Assembly: GCF_009914055.1 (NCBI RefSeq)
Contig: NZ_CP028271.1
Location: forward strand, 3,844,001-3,908,000
Reading direction: 5' to 3'
DNA from: Mixta intestinalis
GTDB lineage: Bacteria > Pseudomonadota > Gammaproteobacteria > Enterobacterales > Enterobacteriaceae
Length of the DNA: 64,000 bases
Shown: positions 52,301-61,805 of the stretch, piece by piece
How positions within the stretch are numbered: the first letter of the stretch is position 1
How the letters are laid out: each line of letters begins with the position of its first letter
Made by a program: the position numbers and the translations under genes
The notes under the pieces: generated by a model
What the model was told of the DNA's origin: nothing
Databases searched by the model: none
What the model saw: the letters and a program-made list of their open reading frames with translations, nothing else

Positions 52301-55193
52301 CAATAATACCGGCACGGGGCGCATCTACGGTGATAGCGTTGGTGTCAATGTCACTACCTTCAACAATATGGCCGCCGATGGTGTTGCGCCTGTGCTGGCC
52401 GGGCGCGCTCAGGTCAATATTGGCGCGCGCACTATTAATAACTATACGCATGCGCTGATATACAGTGACGGTACGCTGGCGACAGGCGGAAGGTTAACCA
52501 GTGACGGCAGCGTTGCCGGACAGGTTGGCGAAATAAACAACCACAGCGCCACCATTGAATCTGCTGGTGATATGCAGCTGAATGTCGACCGACTGAATAA
52601 CGTCAACGATCGCTTTGCCACGGAGCTGGTAACGGTATCGGTTATCGATAAGCTGCTGTACCAGTGGAAAGGCGTCATCTACGACACGGCTGATTACAAC
52701 ATCTCCCTTGATAAAGATGAGACATGGATCATTTGCATCAAAGGTGTGACCTGTCATGACTCCGGCAGCGGGGATAAATTTAACGAGTATCGCTATACCG
52801 AAACCATCCAGGAGACGCAGGTCAAAGAGAGCGATCCGGCAAAGCTGCTGGCGGGCGGTAATCTGACCATTAACGGCAACAGGGTTTATAACGAAAACAG
52901 TGAAATCGTGGCAGGCGGTACGCTGGCCGTTAACGCTGCCAGCGTAGAAAACCGTCAGGCGGAAGGTCAGCGGATCATCACCGATGAGGGAACGCTGAAA
53001 CATTATTACCGTAAGCGTCATAAGGGCGGTGATTCGCCGGGGATTGATACCTCTGACTACACGCCGCCCGCCACGATACAGACCATCTCGCTCAATCCCG
53101 GACGGATGGATGATAACAGCCAGTTTAACGGCAGTAATAAAACGATCGACGCGCAGGGCAACCTTACTGCCGATATCAGCGCTGGCGGTGGCGGAGGTGT
53201 GGATACACAGGTTAACGGCAGCGATAAATCGCCGGAGCTGCCACGGCCCGGCACGCAGTTTGACGTAGTGGCGGAAAACGGCGATGAAGGAACGGTAATC
53301 CGCACCGTCACGCCGGATACCCGGCTGCCGGACAATAGCCTGTTTAATGTGAAAACAGATGATAACAGCAGCTATCTGATTGAAACGGACGCGCGCTTTA
53401 CCAGCAACCGGCAGTGGCTTGCCAGTGATTATATGCAGGAGCAGCTCGGTATTGACCAAACGATGAAGCGGCTGGGAGATGGCTACTATGAGCAACGGCT
53501 GGTGCGTGAACAGATTATTGCCCTGACGGGCAGGCGCTATCTGGAAGGATTCAGTAACGACGAAGAAGAGTACAAGGCGCTGATGGATAACGGCGTGGCT
53601 TTTTCAAAACAGTATAACCTGCGGCCCGGCGTGGCGCTGAGCGCGGAGCAGATGGCGAAGCTGACGAAGCCGCTGGTGTGGCTGGTGAGCAGTACCGTGA
53701 CGCTACCGGACGGTCGTCAGCAGACGGTGCTGGTACCGCAAGTCTATGCCCCGGTTAAAGCAGGCGATCTGAACGCCAGCGGGGCGCTGATTTCCGGCGG
53801 TAACCTGGTTATGAATCTGACCGGCGATCTTGCCAACAGTGGCGTGCTGGGTGGTCATCAGGCCACGGTGATTACCGCCGAGAATATTTTAAATAACGCT
53901 GGCAGCATTCAGGGAACGGGGGTCAACCTGACGGCACGTAACGATCTCATCAGTATCGGCGGTAGCCTACAGGGGCTGGATTCGCTGGTGGCTAACGCCG
54001 GGCGGGATATTACTATCACTACCACCACCCGCCGCGCCGAGAGTGAAAATGTATCCAGCCGGTTCAGCCGGACCACGCTGGATAAGGTAGCGAGCGTGTC
54101 GGTGGTTAACGAAGGTGGTACGCTGCTGCTTAACGCCGGGCGTGATGTGAACCTGACGGCGGCGCAGGTGGTAAACGAAGGAAATAACAGCCAGACGCTG
54201 ATAGCTGCCCGGCGGGATGTGAATCTGAACACGGTCACCACCGCCGGTCGGGACGATGTGGCATGGAATAGCGACAATACGCTGCACCAGGCGCAGCGCA
54301 CAGAGAGAGGCGTTGATATCGCCGGTAACGGCAGCGTATCGCTGGCGGCGGGCCAGGATATTAACGCTCGTGCTGCCAGCCTCAACGCGAACAATGCGCT
54401 TGCCCTTTCGGCAGGCCGCGATATCCGCATCGTCAGCGGCGAAAACCACAGCGAGCTGGATGAACGACATAAAGAAACGGGCAACAGCGGCCTGTTTTCA
54501 AAAACCACCGTCACCACCCGCGACGCGTGGAGCCGCGACACCGCGCAGGCCAGCCAGCTCGGCGGCAACAGCGTGACGATAGACGCCGGACGCGATTTAT
54601 TGCTCAGGGGCAGTGACGTGGCGGGAACGCAGGACGTTGCCCTGCGCGGCGGACGGGCGGTGACGATAACCGGGGCGGAAGAGAGTCATCAGGAGCTGCA
54701 CCTGACGCAGCAGAAAAAATCCGGCCTGTCCGGCACCGGCGGCATCGGGTTCAGCTATGGCACGCAGGACGTGAAGGTCACCGACACGCTTGCGGCGACG
54801 ACGCACCGGGGCAGCACGGTGGGCAGCGTGCAGGGCAGCCTCAGCATCCGGGCGGGCGGCGACCTGAAGGTACAGGGTTCAGAGCTGGTCGCCGGGCAGG
54901 ATATGCTGCTGACGGGGAAAAACGTGGTTATTGAAACCACGCGGGACAGCAGCACGCAGACGCATACGGTGGAGCAGAAAACCTCCGGGCTGACGCTGGC
55001 GCTGTCGGGTACGGCAGGCAGCGCGCTCAACACCGCGGTGAGCACCGTCCGGGAAGCGAAGCGTGAAGGTAATGATCGGTTGGCGGCGCTGCAGGGCGTC
55101 AGGGCCGCGCTGACGGGGGTGGCGCGGCACAGGCGGTGGCGCTGGACGGTGCGCAGGGAGCCGCTCCGCAAAATAACAATACCGTCGGGGTGA
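49302..55193 (+). pseudogene. cdiA: CdiA/filamentous haemagglutinin-like protein, N-terminal part (frameshifted)
   Basis: This is a 1,963-codon frame. It has an extended signal peptide (ESPR, MNKLFYRIIFNKARGMLMVV, then a hydrophobic core ending APALA near 67) and a two-partner secretion domain (about 70-310, with NPSGIQCDGCGFINANRATL). Long haemagglutinin repeats (DNSAG/LNNQ/LTAN patterns) follow to about 1,100, then a middle region with few repeats (about 1,110-1,490) where CdiA receptor-binding domains lie, then FHA-2 repeats. Near 55114-55126 the coding pattern moves to another frame and this frame ends in a nonsense tail (VARHRRWRW...). Restoring one base (for example GTGGCGCGG to GTGGGCGCGG) joins it to the next segment for a full protein of about 2,840 residues. 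Either a real frameshift or a sequencing error in a GC-rich run. Confidence 0.85.
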
Positions 55194-57832
55194 CGCTCTC
55201 CTACGGCAGCCAGAAGTCGGTGTCAGAGCAGCGGCAGAGCAGCAGCGCCTCACGGGGCAGCGGCGTGTTGGCGGGGCGCGATCTGACCATCCGTTCGACG
55301 GAGGGGGACATCAGCATTGAGGGAAGCCAGCTCCGGGCGGGCAACAACGCGCAGCTGGACGCCAGCCGGGACCTCATCCTGAAGTCAGGGGAGAACACCT
55401 CGGCGCTGACGGGCAGAAACGAGAGCCACGGCAGTACGGCGGGCGTGGGGATCGGCGTGGGCACGGGCGGCTGGGGGCTTCAGGTATCGGCGGGCGTCAG
55501 CCAGGGGCGGGGTCATGAAAGCGGCAGCGGGCTCACGCACAGCGAAAGCCGGCTCACGGCGGGAAATAACGTGACGCTCGCCAGCGGGCGGGACACGCAG
55601 CTGACGGGAGCGCAGGTCAGCGGCGGGTCGGTGAAGGTGAACGCGGGCCGCGACCTGCTGCTGCGCAGCGAACAGGACAGGGAAAGCTACGAGAGTAAAC
55701 AGCAGAGCGTGAGCGCCGGCGGCAGCGTGGCGGTCCTGGGCGGCAGCGGCTCGGGTGGCATCAGCATGAGCCGGGAGAAGATGAATTCAGAATATGCGTC
55801 GGTGCGTGAGCAGACGGGGATAGCCGCCGGTAAGGGCGGTTTTGAGATTAGCGCGGGCCGCCACACGCAGCTGGACGGGGCGGTGATAGCGTCAGCGGCG
55901 GAAGCAGACAAAAACAGCCTCAGCACGGGCACGCTGGGGTGGAGCGCCATCCGTAACCGGGCGGAGTATGAGGCGGAGCAGCAGAGTGCGGGGCTGAGCA
56001 GCGGCGGCGGCGGCCTCGGGGAACAGTTTGTGGGGAACATGGCGAACAGCCTGCTGAGCGGGGTGAAGGGCGGCGACAGCGCCGGTTCGGTGACGCAGTC
56101 GGCCATCAGCGCGGGCAGCATCACCGTCCGTGACGCAGGGCAGCAGCGGCAGGATACTGCCGGACTGAGCCGTGATACGGAGAACGCCAATCAGGCGCTG
56201 GAGCAAATCTTCGACAGGGAGAAAGAGCAGCAGCGGCTGAAGGAAGCGCAGCTCATCGGTGAAATCGGCAGCCAGGCGGCAGATATCGCGCGAACGCAGG
56301 AGAACATCGCGGCGACGAAGGAAGCAAACGAAAGGCTGGCGTCAGCGACAGAGGCGGAGAGGGTGGCGGCGAAAGCGGAGTGGGAGAAAGCCCATCCGGA
56401 CAGGACGGCGACGGCTGAAGATATCAGCGGCCAGCTGTATCAGGACTACTATGACCAGGCGTACAGGGAAAACGGGCAGGGCACGGGCGGCAGGGTGCAG
56501 CAGGCGATACAGGCGGTAACGGCGGCGATGCAGGGACTGGCGGGCGGCAACCTGGCGCAGGCGGTAAGCGGCGCGGCGGGGCCGTATCTGGCGGAGCAGA
56601 TACACAGGCTTGCGCCGGACGAGGCGAGCCGTGCGATGGCGCACGCGGTGGTGGGAGCGGTCACGTCCTGGGCGGCGGGTAACGACGCGGCGGCGGGCGC
56701 AGCGGGCGCGGTGAGCGGCGAAGTGATGGGACAGCTGGTGATGAAGCAGCTGTATCCGGGAAAGAAAGCCGGTGAGCTGACGGAAGCGGAGAAGCAGACG
56801 ATAAGCGCGCTGGGTACGCTGGCGGCGGGGCTGGCAGGCGGGCTGGCAGGAGGAAATACGGCCAGCGCGGTGGCCGGGGCGCAGACCGGGAAGAATGCGG
56901 TTGAGAATAACTTCCTGCACGCTGAACAGATTGACGATTTTGCGGCGAAGGCGAAAGGCTGTGAAGTCCGTGGCGACTGCGGAAAAGTCGTGAAAGAAAT
57001 GGAAGAGCTGAGCCTGAAGCAGCAGCAGGAAATGATCGCGGTCTGCGCCACCAGTCCGGCTGCCTGTAAGGAAAAATACGGCGATATTCCTGCTAACGGA
57101 ATGCTGGTACGTGAAGCGATAGATCGTGTGCTGGGTGATGATGTGCCATCAAAAATGAAGAATGATATGTCTTCATTACTGGCGCAGCAGCTTGAGGCGG
57201 AAGGCGTTGTATCCAGTACCAGGTTTGCGAATGAGCTTAAAACCCGATACGGGATAGACGGTCAGCAGGCTGATATATTGGCGGCGGCGGCGTTAGGTGC
57301 GGTTACTGGTGGAATGAGCAAAGGCGGTAAACCGGAAGCCGGTAAAAACATTGTTATTGTGGACTCAGGCAAGAAAGGGGCCTGGAACAAAGCACTGAAT
57401 AAGCCAGAACCGAATACGGTTTATAAGGTTGATGGTGATAAGAGTTATCATACTGACAACCTGGCCAGACCAACCCAGGTTGAAGCAACTCTTAAAGCTA
57501 ATGTAAAAGATCGCAATGGTTATCAACAATGTAAGGCCGGTAAATGTGGTAATCCTGGAGATGAAGGGGGACATTTAATCGCCAGTATCTTTAACGGTCC
57601 TGGTGAAAAATTGAACCTGCTACCGATGGATGGAAACCTGAATAAAGGTGCGTGGAAACAGATGGAAAACACTTGGGCGAAGGCATTGAGTGAAGGTAAA
57701 GAAGTTAAGGTTAACATTCAACCATCTTATACTGGTAACAACGTAAGGCCGGACAAATTTTATGTTGAATACTCTATAAACGGCGGAAGGCCAATAGCTG
57801 AAACATTTAAAAATGCGCCAGGAGGTAAATGA
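55136..57832 (+). CDS. cdiA: CdiA C-terminal part with VENN pretoxin domain and DNA/RNA non-specific endonuclease tip
   Basis: This 898-codon frame continues CdiA after the frameshift; its GTG start is formal. FHA-2 repeats with VTLASGRDTQLTGAQV patterns are followed by an Ala/Gly-rich pretoxin domain and the VENN motif (56900-56911). The 307-residue CT after VENN has a Cys-containing entry-type region and a final domain with GDEGGHLIASIFNGPGEKLN and LLPMDGNLNKGAWKQMEN. That DxGGH...N pattern is the His-Me finger of the DNA/RNA non-specific endonuclease family (Endonuclease_NS_2), with the His as general base. Delivered into neighbouring cells it should degrade nucleic acid. Its stop overlaps the immunity gene. 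Confidence 0.88.
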   Translation: MALDGAQGAAPQNNNTVGVTLSYGSQKSVSEQRQSSSASRGSGVLAGRDLTIRSTEGDISIEGSQLRAGNNAQLDASRDLILKSGENTSALTGRNESHGSTAGVGIGVGTGGWGLQVSAGVSQGRGHESGSGLTHSESRLTAGNNVTLASGRDTQLTGAQVSGGSVKVNAGRDLLLRSEQDRESYESKQQSVSAGGSVAVLGGSGSGGISMSREKMNSEYASVREQTGIAAGKGGFEISAGRHTQLDGAVIASAAEADKNSLSTGTLGWSAIRNRAEYEAEQQSAGLSSGGGGLGEQFVGNMANSLLSGVKGGDSAGSVTQSAISAGSITVRDAGQQRQDTAGLSRDTENANQALEQIFDREKEQQRLKEAQLIGEIGSQAADIARTQENIAATKEANERLASATEAERVAAKAEWEKAHPDRTATAEDISGQLYQDYYDQAYRENGQGTGGRVQQAIQAVTAAMQGLAGGNLAQAVSGAAGPYLAEQIHRLAPDEASRAMAHAVVGAVTSWAAGNDAAAGAAGAVSGEVMGQLVMKQLYPGKKAGELTEAEKQTISALGTLAAGLAGGLAGGNTASAVAGAQTGKNAVENNFLHAEQIDDFAAKAKGCEVRGDCGKVVKEMEELSLKQQQEMIAVCATSPAACKEKYGDIPANGMLVREAIDRVLGDDVPSKMKNDMSSLLAQQLEAEGVVSSTRFANELKTRYGIDGQQADILAAAALGAVTGGMSKGGKPEAGKNIVIVDSGKKGAWNKALNKPEPNTVYKVDGDKSYHTDNLARPTQVEATLKANVKDRNGYQQCKAGKCGNPGDEGGHLIASIFNGPGEKLNLLPMDGNLNKGAWKQMENTWAKALSEGKEVKVNIQPSYTGNNVRPDKFYVEYSINGGRPIAETFKNAPGGK

Positions 57833-58164
57833 TGCGGACAGATCAAGAAATTTATAATGACATCGGTTCAATACTGTTATCCGTTGCACCTGAAAATGCG
57901 TCCAAAGTTATCATGAGAGCAGAACTATCTCCTGAGAATGATCATTGTAGATGTGAATTTGACTATATAAATACCGACTCCGGTGCTACAGATTGGTTTT
58001 CGGCTGGGGCACAAGCGAACGGTGATTTATTTGATTTACTTGTTGAGTTAAGGAATTATTTTATAGATAACTTTAAGTCTCAAGAGAAGCCATTCTGGCA
58101 TGGTTGTGAAGTAACGGTGAATGTGGAAACCTTAAAAATTAATATTGATTTTAAATATAATTAG
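57832..58164 (+). CDS. cdiI: CdiI immunity protein, YezG/DUF600-like
   Basis: This is a 110-residue acidic cytoplasmic protein. GGAGG (57821-57825) is best spaced for the ATG at 57832; an ATG at 57829 is also in frame. The layout IYNDIGSILLSVAPENASKVIMRAEL, FDYINTDSGATDWFSAG and DLLVELRNYFIDN fits the YezG (DUF600) family, known as immunity partners of toxins with the same endonuclease type (B. subtilis YeeF-YezG). It overlaps the cdiA stop, as expected for a toxin-immunity pair. Lower GC than cdiA, typical of exchanged cdi modules. Confidence 0.85.
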   Translation: MRTDQEIYNDIGSILLSVAPENASKVIMRAELSPENDHCRCEFDYINTDSGATDWFSAGAQANGDLFDLLVELRNYFIDNFKSQEKPFWHGCEVTVNVETLKINIDFKYN

Positions 58165-58169
58165 TGAGA

Positions 58170-58200
58170 AATCCCGCCCTTTACCGGCGGGATTTTACTT
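58170..58200. terminator. Bidirectional terminator between cdiI and the symE-like gene
   Basis: Perfect 9-base arms AATCCCGCC (58170-58178) and GGCGGGATT (58186-58194), a 7-base loop and TTTT on the plus strand; on the minus strand the stem is followed by TTTCT. It serves convergent cdiI and symE-like transcripts. Confidence 0.88.
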
Positions 58201-58212
58201 TAAACCCGTCAG

Positions 58213-58419
58213 CTACTTTTCCCCGGCCAGCCGGATGATCAGCTGGCCCGGCCCGGTGATCACCTCGATCTTCTGGCCGGTCTCAAACCCCAGCGCCGCC
58301 ATCCAGCGGCCTTTAAGGGTAATGGAGGGCGATGCCTCAAACTTGCGCTGATCCCGGATATGGCCCACGGTGCAATACCGGGTTGTGGGCGCCTCTGGCT
58401 TATGATGTTGCGCAACCAT
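58213..58419 (-). CDS. SymE-like toxin-family protein (possibly truncated)
   Basis: This is a 68-residue frame from ATG 58419. TTRYCTVGHIRD then ASPSITLKGRWMAALGFETGQKIEV and the end GQLIIRLAGE match the core of SymE-like proteins (AbrB-type fold, type I toxin relatives), which are frequent in cdi and rhs loci. E. coli SymE is longer (113) at both ends. The start lies only 11 bases from the junction with the orphan cdiA fragment, so its native promoter and any antisense RNA may be lost. Confidence 0.6.
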   Translation of the reverse strand: MVAQHHKPEAPTTRYCTVGHIRDQRKFEASPSITLKGRWMAALGFETGQKIEVITGPGQLIIRLAGEK

Positions 58420-58430
58420 ACTCCATGTAT

Positions 58431-58733
58431 CGGACTGAGCCGTGATACGGAGAACGCGAATCAGGCGCTGGAGCAAATCTTCGACAGGGAGAAAGAGCAG
58501 CAGCGGCTGAAGGAAGCGCAGCTCATCGGTGAAATCGGCAGCCAGGCGGCAGATATCGCGCGAACGCAGGAGAACATCGCGGCGACGAAGGAAGCAAACG
58601 AAAGGCTGGCGTCAGCGACAGAGGCGGAGAGGGCGGCGGCGAAAGCGGAGTGGGAGAAAGCCCATCCGGACAGGATGGCGACGGCTGAAGATATCAGCGG
58701 CCAGCTGTATCCGGGTAAAAAAGTCGGTGAGCT
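58431..58733 (+). pseudogene. Orphan cdiA fragment with internal deletion
   Basis: 58431-58710 repeats 56161-56440 of cdiA with only a few base differences (offset exactly 2,270). At CAGCTGTAT the copy jumps to sequence resembling cdiA from 56756 (CCGGG...GGTGAGCT), skipping about 315 bases between two CAGCTGTATC sites in the parent. It then stops at the integrase remnant. This is a decayed orphan pretoxin module. The frame has no proper start. Confidence 0.85.
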
Positions 58734-58940
58734 ATCACGCGCTTCAGCCAAGGAGACCTCTGGATATACACCAAAGGCCAGGCGTTTTTCTTTACCTGCG
58801 TAACGGTACTTCGAACGCCAGTAACATGAACCGCTGGTCGCTACCTCAAGGTAGAGGCCTCCACCATCAGGTAGCTTGTACGGCTTCTCTTTGGGCTTGG
58901 CTGTGTCGATTTGTCTGACTGTTAGCTTCATTGGGGGCAT
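58734..58940 (-). pseudogene. Truncated P4-type tyrosine integrase, N-terminal ~69 residues
   Basis: MPPMKLTVRQIDTAKPKEKP, then YKLPDGGGLYLEV and RLAFGVYPEVSLAEARD are the arm-binding (DUF4102) N-terminus of P4/CP4-57-like integrases. After ARD the frame runs into the reversed cdiA fragment, so the core-binding and catalytic domains are missing. It begins about 155 bases from the 3' end of selC, where integrases of selC islands lie. Confidence 0.9.
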
Positions 58941-59094
58941 CTCAAAATGGGGCTATAAATCATGCCCCCCATTGTGCCCCCATAATGTACTTGGTCCTGG
59001 TAGACATAAGTTGACCTCAGGAGAACATAACTGATTGCCAGGGCAGGTAGTATAAGGGATTTACTGATTACAGTGGTTTTCAGTAGAAGCAAAC
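58941..59094. promoter_or_regulatory. Probable integrase upstream and attachment region next to selC
   Basis: This 154-base stretch lies between the integrase start and the selC 3' end. It contains repeated motifs such as ATGCCCCCCATTGTGCCCCC, which could be arm sites. The attachment core is expected within the last bases of selC (59095-59115); I found no second copy in the window. Confidence 0.4.
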
Positions 59095-59189
59095 TGGCGG
59101 AAGATCACAGGAGTCGAACCTGCCCAGGACCGCTGGCGGCCCCAACCGGATTTGAAGTCCGGCCGCCTCACCGGAGACGACGATCTTCC
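59095..59189 (-). tRNA. selC: tRNA-Sec (selenocysteine), anticodon TCA
   Basis: This 95-base gene differs from E. coli selC in only a few positions. On the minus strand it reads GGAAGATCGTCGTCTCC..., the anticodon loop GGACTTCAAATCC contains TCA, the long variable arm is present, and it ends GATCTTCC-G-CCA. The 8-base acceptor stem is typical of tRNA-Sec. It is a well-known insertion site for genomic islands, and an integrase remnant lies beside its 3' end. Confidence 0.97.
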
Positions 59190-59362
59190 ATCAGATGATG
59201 GCTGCGAGTATAACACCGGAGCCGCCAGGATACAGCTCTTCTCAACGGGTCGTAAGCAGCTTAATGACTGGTTAATTTTGCGTTTATGCAGTCATCCTTG
59301 TTCCTTTTATGTCTATGCTGTTATCCCGTTTATTGCTTATAAATGCTGATAATAATACCTGA

Positions 59363-60538
59363 CTAGAATATCTCGCTGCTCTGTTGGCGATACTCTTTAG
59401 GTGTTGTGGCGTAGCTTTTCTTAAATACCGAATAGAAATACTGTAACGATGGATAACCACACATCTGCGAAATCTCGTTGATTGGCAGCGAAGAGGAAAT
59501 TAATAGGGTGCGTGCCCGCTCCAGCTTTTCACTATGAATAATGGTATGAATAGTTTCCCCGGTTTCATCTTTAAAGCGTTTTTCCAGATTAGAGCGCGAC
59601 ATGCCAACAGCGTCCAGTACCTGCTCAACCTTAATACCTTTGCATGCGTTGCCGCGAATATAGTGCATTGCCTGAATCACCGCCGGATCGTGTAGTGAAC
59701 GGTAGTCGGTAGAACGGCGGGCCACTACTTTAACCGGTGGTATCAAAATACGTTGTAGCGGCAGCGGTTGCCGCTCCAACAGACGATGCAGCAGCTTGGC
59801 CGCCTGATAACCCATCTGGTGAGTGCCCTGCGCGACTGATGACAGCGCAACGCGCGACAGATAGCGTGTCAGTTCTTCATTATCAATGCCGATCACGCAC
59901 AGCTTTTCCGGCACCGGGATTTTTAAATGCTCGCATACCTGTAACAGGTGGCGGGCGCGGGCATCAGTTACTGCAATAATCCCAGTCTGCGGTGGCAACG
60001 TTTGTAGCCAGTCAGCGAGTCGATTTTGTGCATGTTGCCAGTGGGCAGGCGCCGTTTCCATTCCCTGATAAATAACGCCCTGGTAACGCTCTTTTGCTAC
60101 CTGCTGACGAAAGGCATATTCTCGCTCCTGCGCCCAACGCTTGCCGCTGGAGGCGGGCAGGCCGTAAAAAGCGAAACGATTGATTCCCTTTCCTTTAAGG
60201 TGCAGAAAGGCGCTCTCTACCAGCGCGGCGTTATCGGTAGCAATATAGTGAACTGGCGGATAATCTTCAGGGCGATGGTAAGAACCGCCAACGCCCACGA
60301 TGGGGACTTCCACGTTGCGTAACAGCGCCTCGATCGCCGTATCATCGTAATCGGCGATCACACCGTCACCCAAACATTCACGAATATTTTCAATACGGCA
60401 GCGAAAATCTTCCTCAATAAAAATATCCCAGTCGGTTTGCGATGCTTGTAAGTATTCGCCAACACCTTCTACTACCTGACGATCGTAGACTTTATTGGCG
60501 TTAAACAGCAGGCTGATACGGAAACGTTTTTCAAACAT
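59363..60538 (-). CDS. xylR: XylR xylose operon activator
   Basis: This is a 391-residue regulator from ATG 60538 (MFEKRFRISLLFNANKVYDR). The N-terminal periplasmic-binding-like domain binds xylose. The C-terminal AraC domain (about 285-388) has two helix-turn-helix units, GIKVEQVLDAVGMSRSNLEKRF and PINEISQMCGYPSLQYFYSVFKK. Close to E. coli XylR (392). It lies downstream of xylFGH in the same direction, as in E. coli. Confidence 0.95.
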   Translation of the reverse strand: MFEKRFRISLLFNANKVYDRQVVEGVGEYLQASQTDWDIFIEEDFRCRIENIRECLGDGVIADYDDTAIEALLRNVEVPIVGVGGSYHRPEDYPPVHYIATDNAALVESAFLHLKGKGINRFAFYGLPASSGKRWAQEREYAFRQQVAKERYQGVIYQGMETAPAHWQHAQNRLADWLQTLPPQTGIIAVTDARARHLLQVCEHLKIPVPEKLCVIGIDNEELTRYLSRVALSSVAQGTHQMGYQAAKLLHRLLERQPLPLQRILIPPVKVVARRSTDYRSLHDPAVIQAMHYIRGNACKGIKVEQVLDAVGMSRSNLEKRFKDETGETIHTIIHSEKLERARTLLISSSLPINEISQMCGYPSLQYFYSVFKKSYATTPKEYRQQSSEIF

Positions 60539-60629
60539 GATCACTCCCGTTTTTTATTCTGCATTCTGATTACCACAGCTAAACTGACAGCAGAAAAAAA
60601 TTGGTGAGCCTTGTGATCTGCTTCGACGA

Positions 60630-61805
60630 TTACACCCGCCGCCGGGTAGCGGAATCCATCCAGACCGCCAGTAGCAGAATGGCACCTTTAACGATGTACT
60701 GCCAGAACGTAGGCACGTCCATCATGCTCATGCCGTTATCCAGCGAAGCCATAATAAAAGCGCCCATCACCGCGCCCGCAACCGAGCCTATACCGCCGGC
60801 GAGACTGGTGCCGCCGATAACGCAGGCGGCAATAGCGTCCAGCTCAGCGATGTTTCCGGCGGAGGGCGAACCTGCGCCGAGACGAGAGCTGAGTATCAAT
60901 CCGGCAATAGCAACCAGCAGGCCATTAATAGCAAAGACCGCCAGCTTGGTTCGCGCCACATTAATACCGGAAAGCCGGGCTGCATCTAAATTACCGCCAA
61001 TGGCGTAGATACGGCGGCCAAAAGCAGTACGCGTTGCCATAAACATGCCCGCCAGCAGCAGCAGTACCAGAATCAGTACCGGCGTCGGCACGCCGCGATA
61101 GTCGTTCAACAGCCAGATAGCGCCCAGCACCAGTAGTGCGGTAATAGCCTGACGCGTCACCGCACTGCGTCCGGTTGGCTGTGGCAGATCCATTTCCTGA
61201 CGGCGCATCCGCAACCGCCACTGCCAGGCGATAAACAGGCCAAGGCCGATCACACCAAAGCCGAAGCCAATTCCATCTGAAAGATAGCTTTGCCCAATCT
61301 GCGACATTGCCGGACTGGTAGGGGCAACGGTGGTGCCGTTGGTGATGCCTACCAGCACGCCGCGAAAGGCAAGCATCCCCGCCAGCGTGACAATAAAAGA
61401 GGGCACTTTACGGTAGGCTACCCACCAACCATTCCAAGCTCCCAGTAGCAGACCAAGTGCCAGCGTAACCACAATAGTCAACGGCAGCGGCCAGCCCAGC
61501 CAGACGTCAAAAATAGCCGCCGCGCCACCCAGTAGCCCCATCATTGATCCTACTGAGAGATCGATCTCGGCGGCGATAATTACGAAAACCATTCCCACTG
61601 CCAGAATGCCGGTGATGGCCGTCTGACGTAGCAGGTTGGAGACGTTGCGTGCGCTGAGGTAAGCACCCTCGGTCATCCAGGTAAAAAACAGCACAATCAA
61701 TACGATGGCGGCCAGCATAACCAGCACCTGTAGGTTAAGCAGGCGTAGCTTGCCCGGCGCACCGCCTCCGCTGGCGGGTAGCATTGCGGTATTGGTTTTA
61801 AGCAT
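60630..61805 (-). CDS. xylH: XylH xylose ABC transporter permease
   Basis: This is a 391-residue multi-pass permease, nearly E. coli XylH in sequence (NLLRQTAITGILAVGMVFVI, EIDLSVGSMMGLLGG, GGTSLAGGIGSVAGAVMGAF). It forms the high-affinity xylose importer with XylF and XylG. ATG 61805 behind GGAG is preferred; a GTG at 61814 is also in frame. Either start overlaps the xylG stop. Confidence 0.95.
   Translation of the reverse strand: MLKTNTAMLPASGGGAPGKLRLLNLQVLVMLAAIVLIVLFFTWMTEGAYLSARNVSNLLRQTAITGILAVGMVFVIIAAEIDLSVGSMMGLLGGAAAIFDVWLGWPLPLTIVVTLALGLLLGAWNGWWVAYRKVPSFIVTLAGMLAFRGVLVGITNGTTVAPTSPAMSQIGQSYLSDGIGFGFGVIGLGLFIAWQWRLRMRRQEMDLPQPTGRSAVTRQAITALLVLGAIWLLNDYRGVPTPVLILVLLLLAGMFMATRTAFGRRIYAIGGNLDAARLSGINVARTKLAVFAINGLLVAIAGLILSSRLGAGSPSAGNIAELDAIAACVIGGTSLAGGIGSVAGAVMGAFIMASLDNGMSMMDVPTFWQYIVKGAILLLAVWMDSATRRRV

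Noticed and set aside
52494..53495. 333-codon minus-strand frame inside cdiA
   Set aside because: Antisense shadow of the CdiA middle region; the plus-strand frame carries the recognisable repeats.
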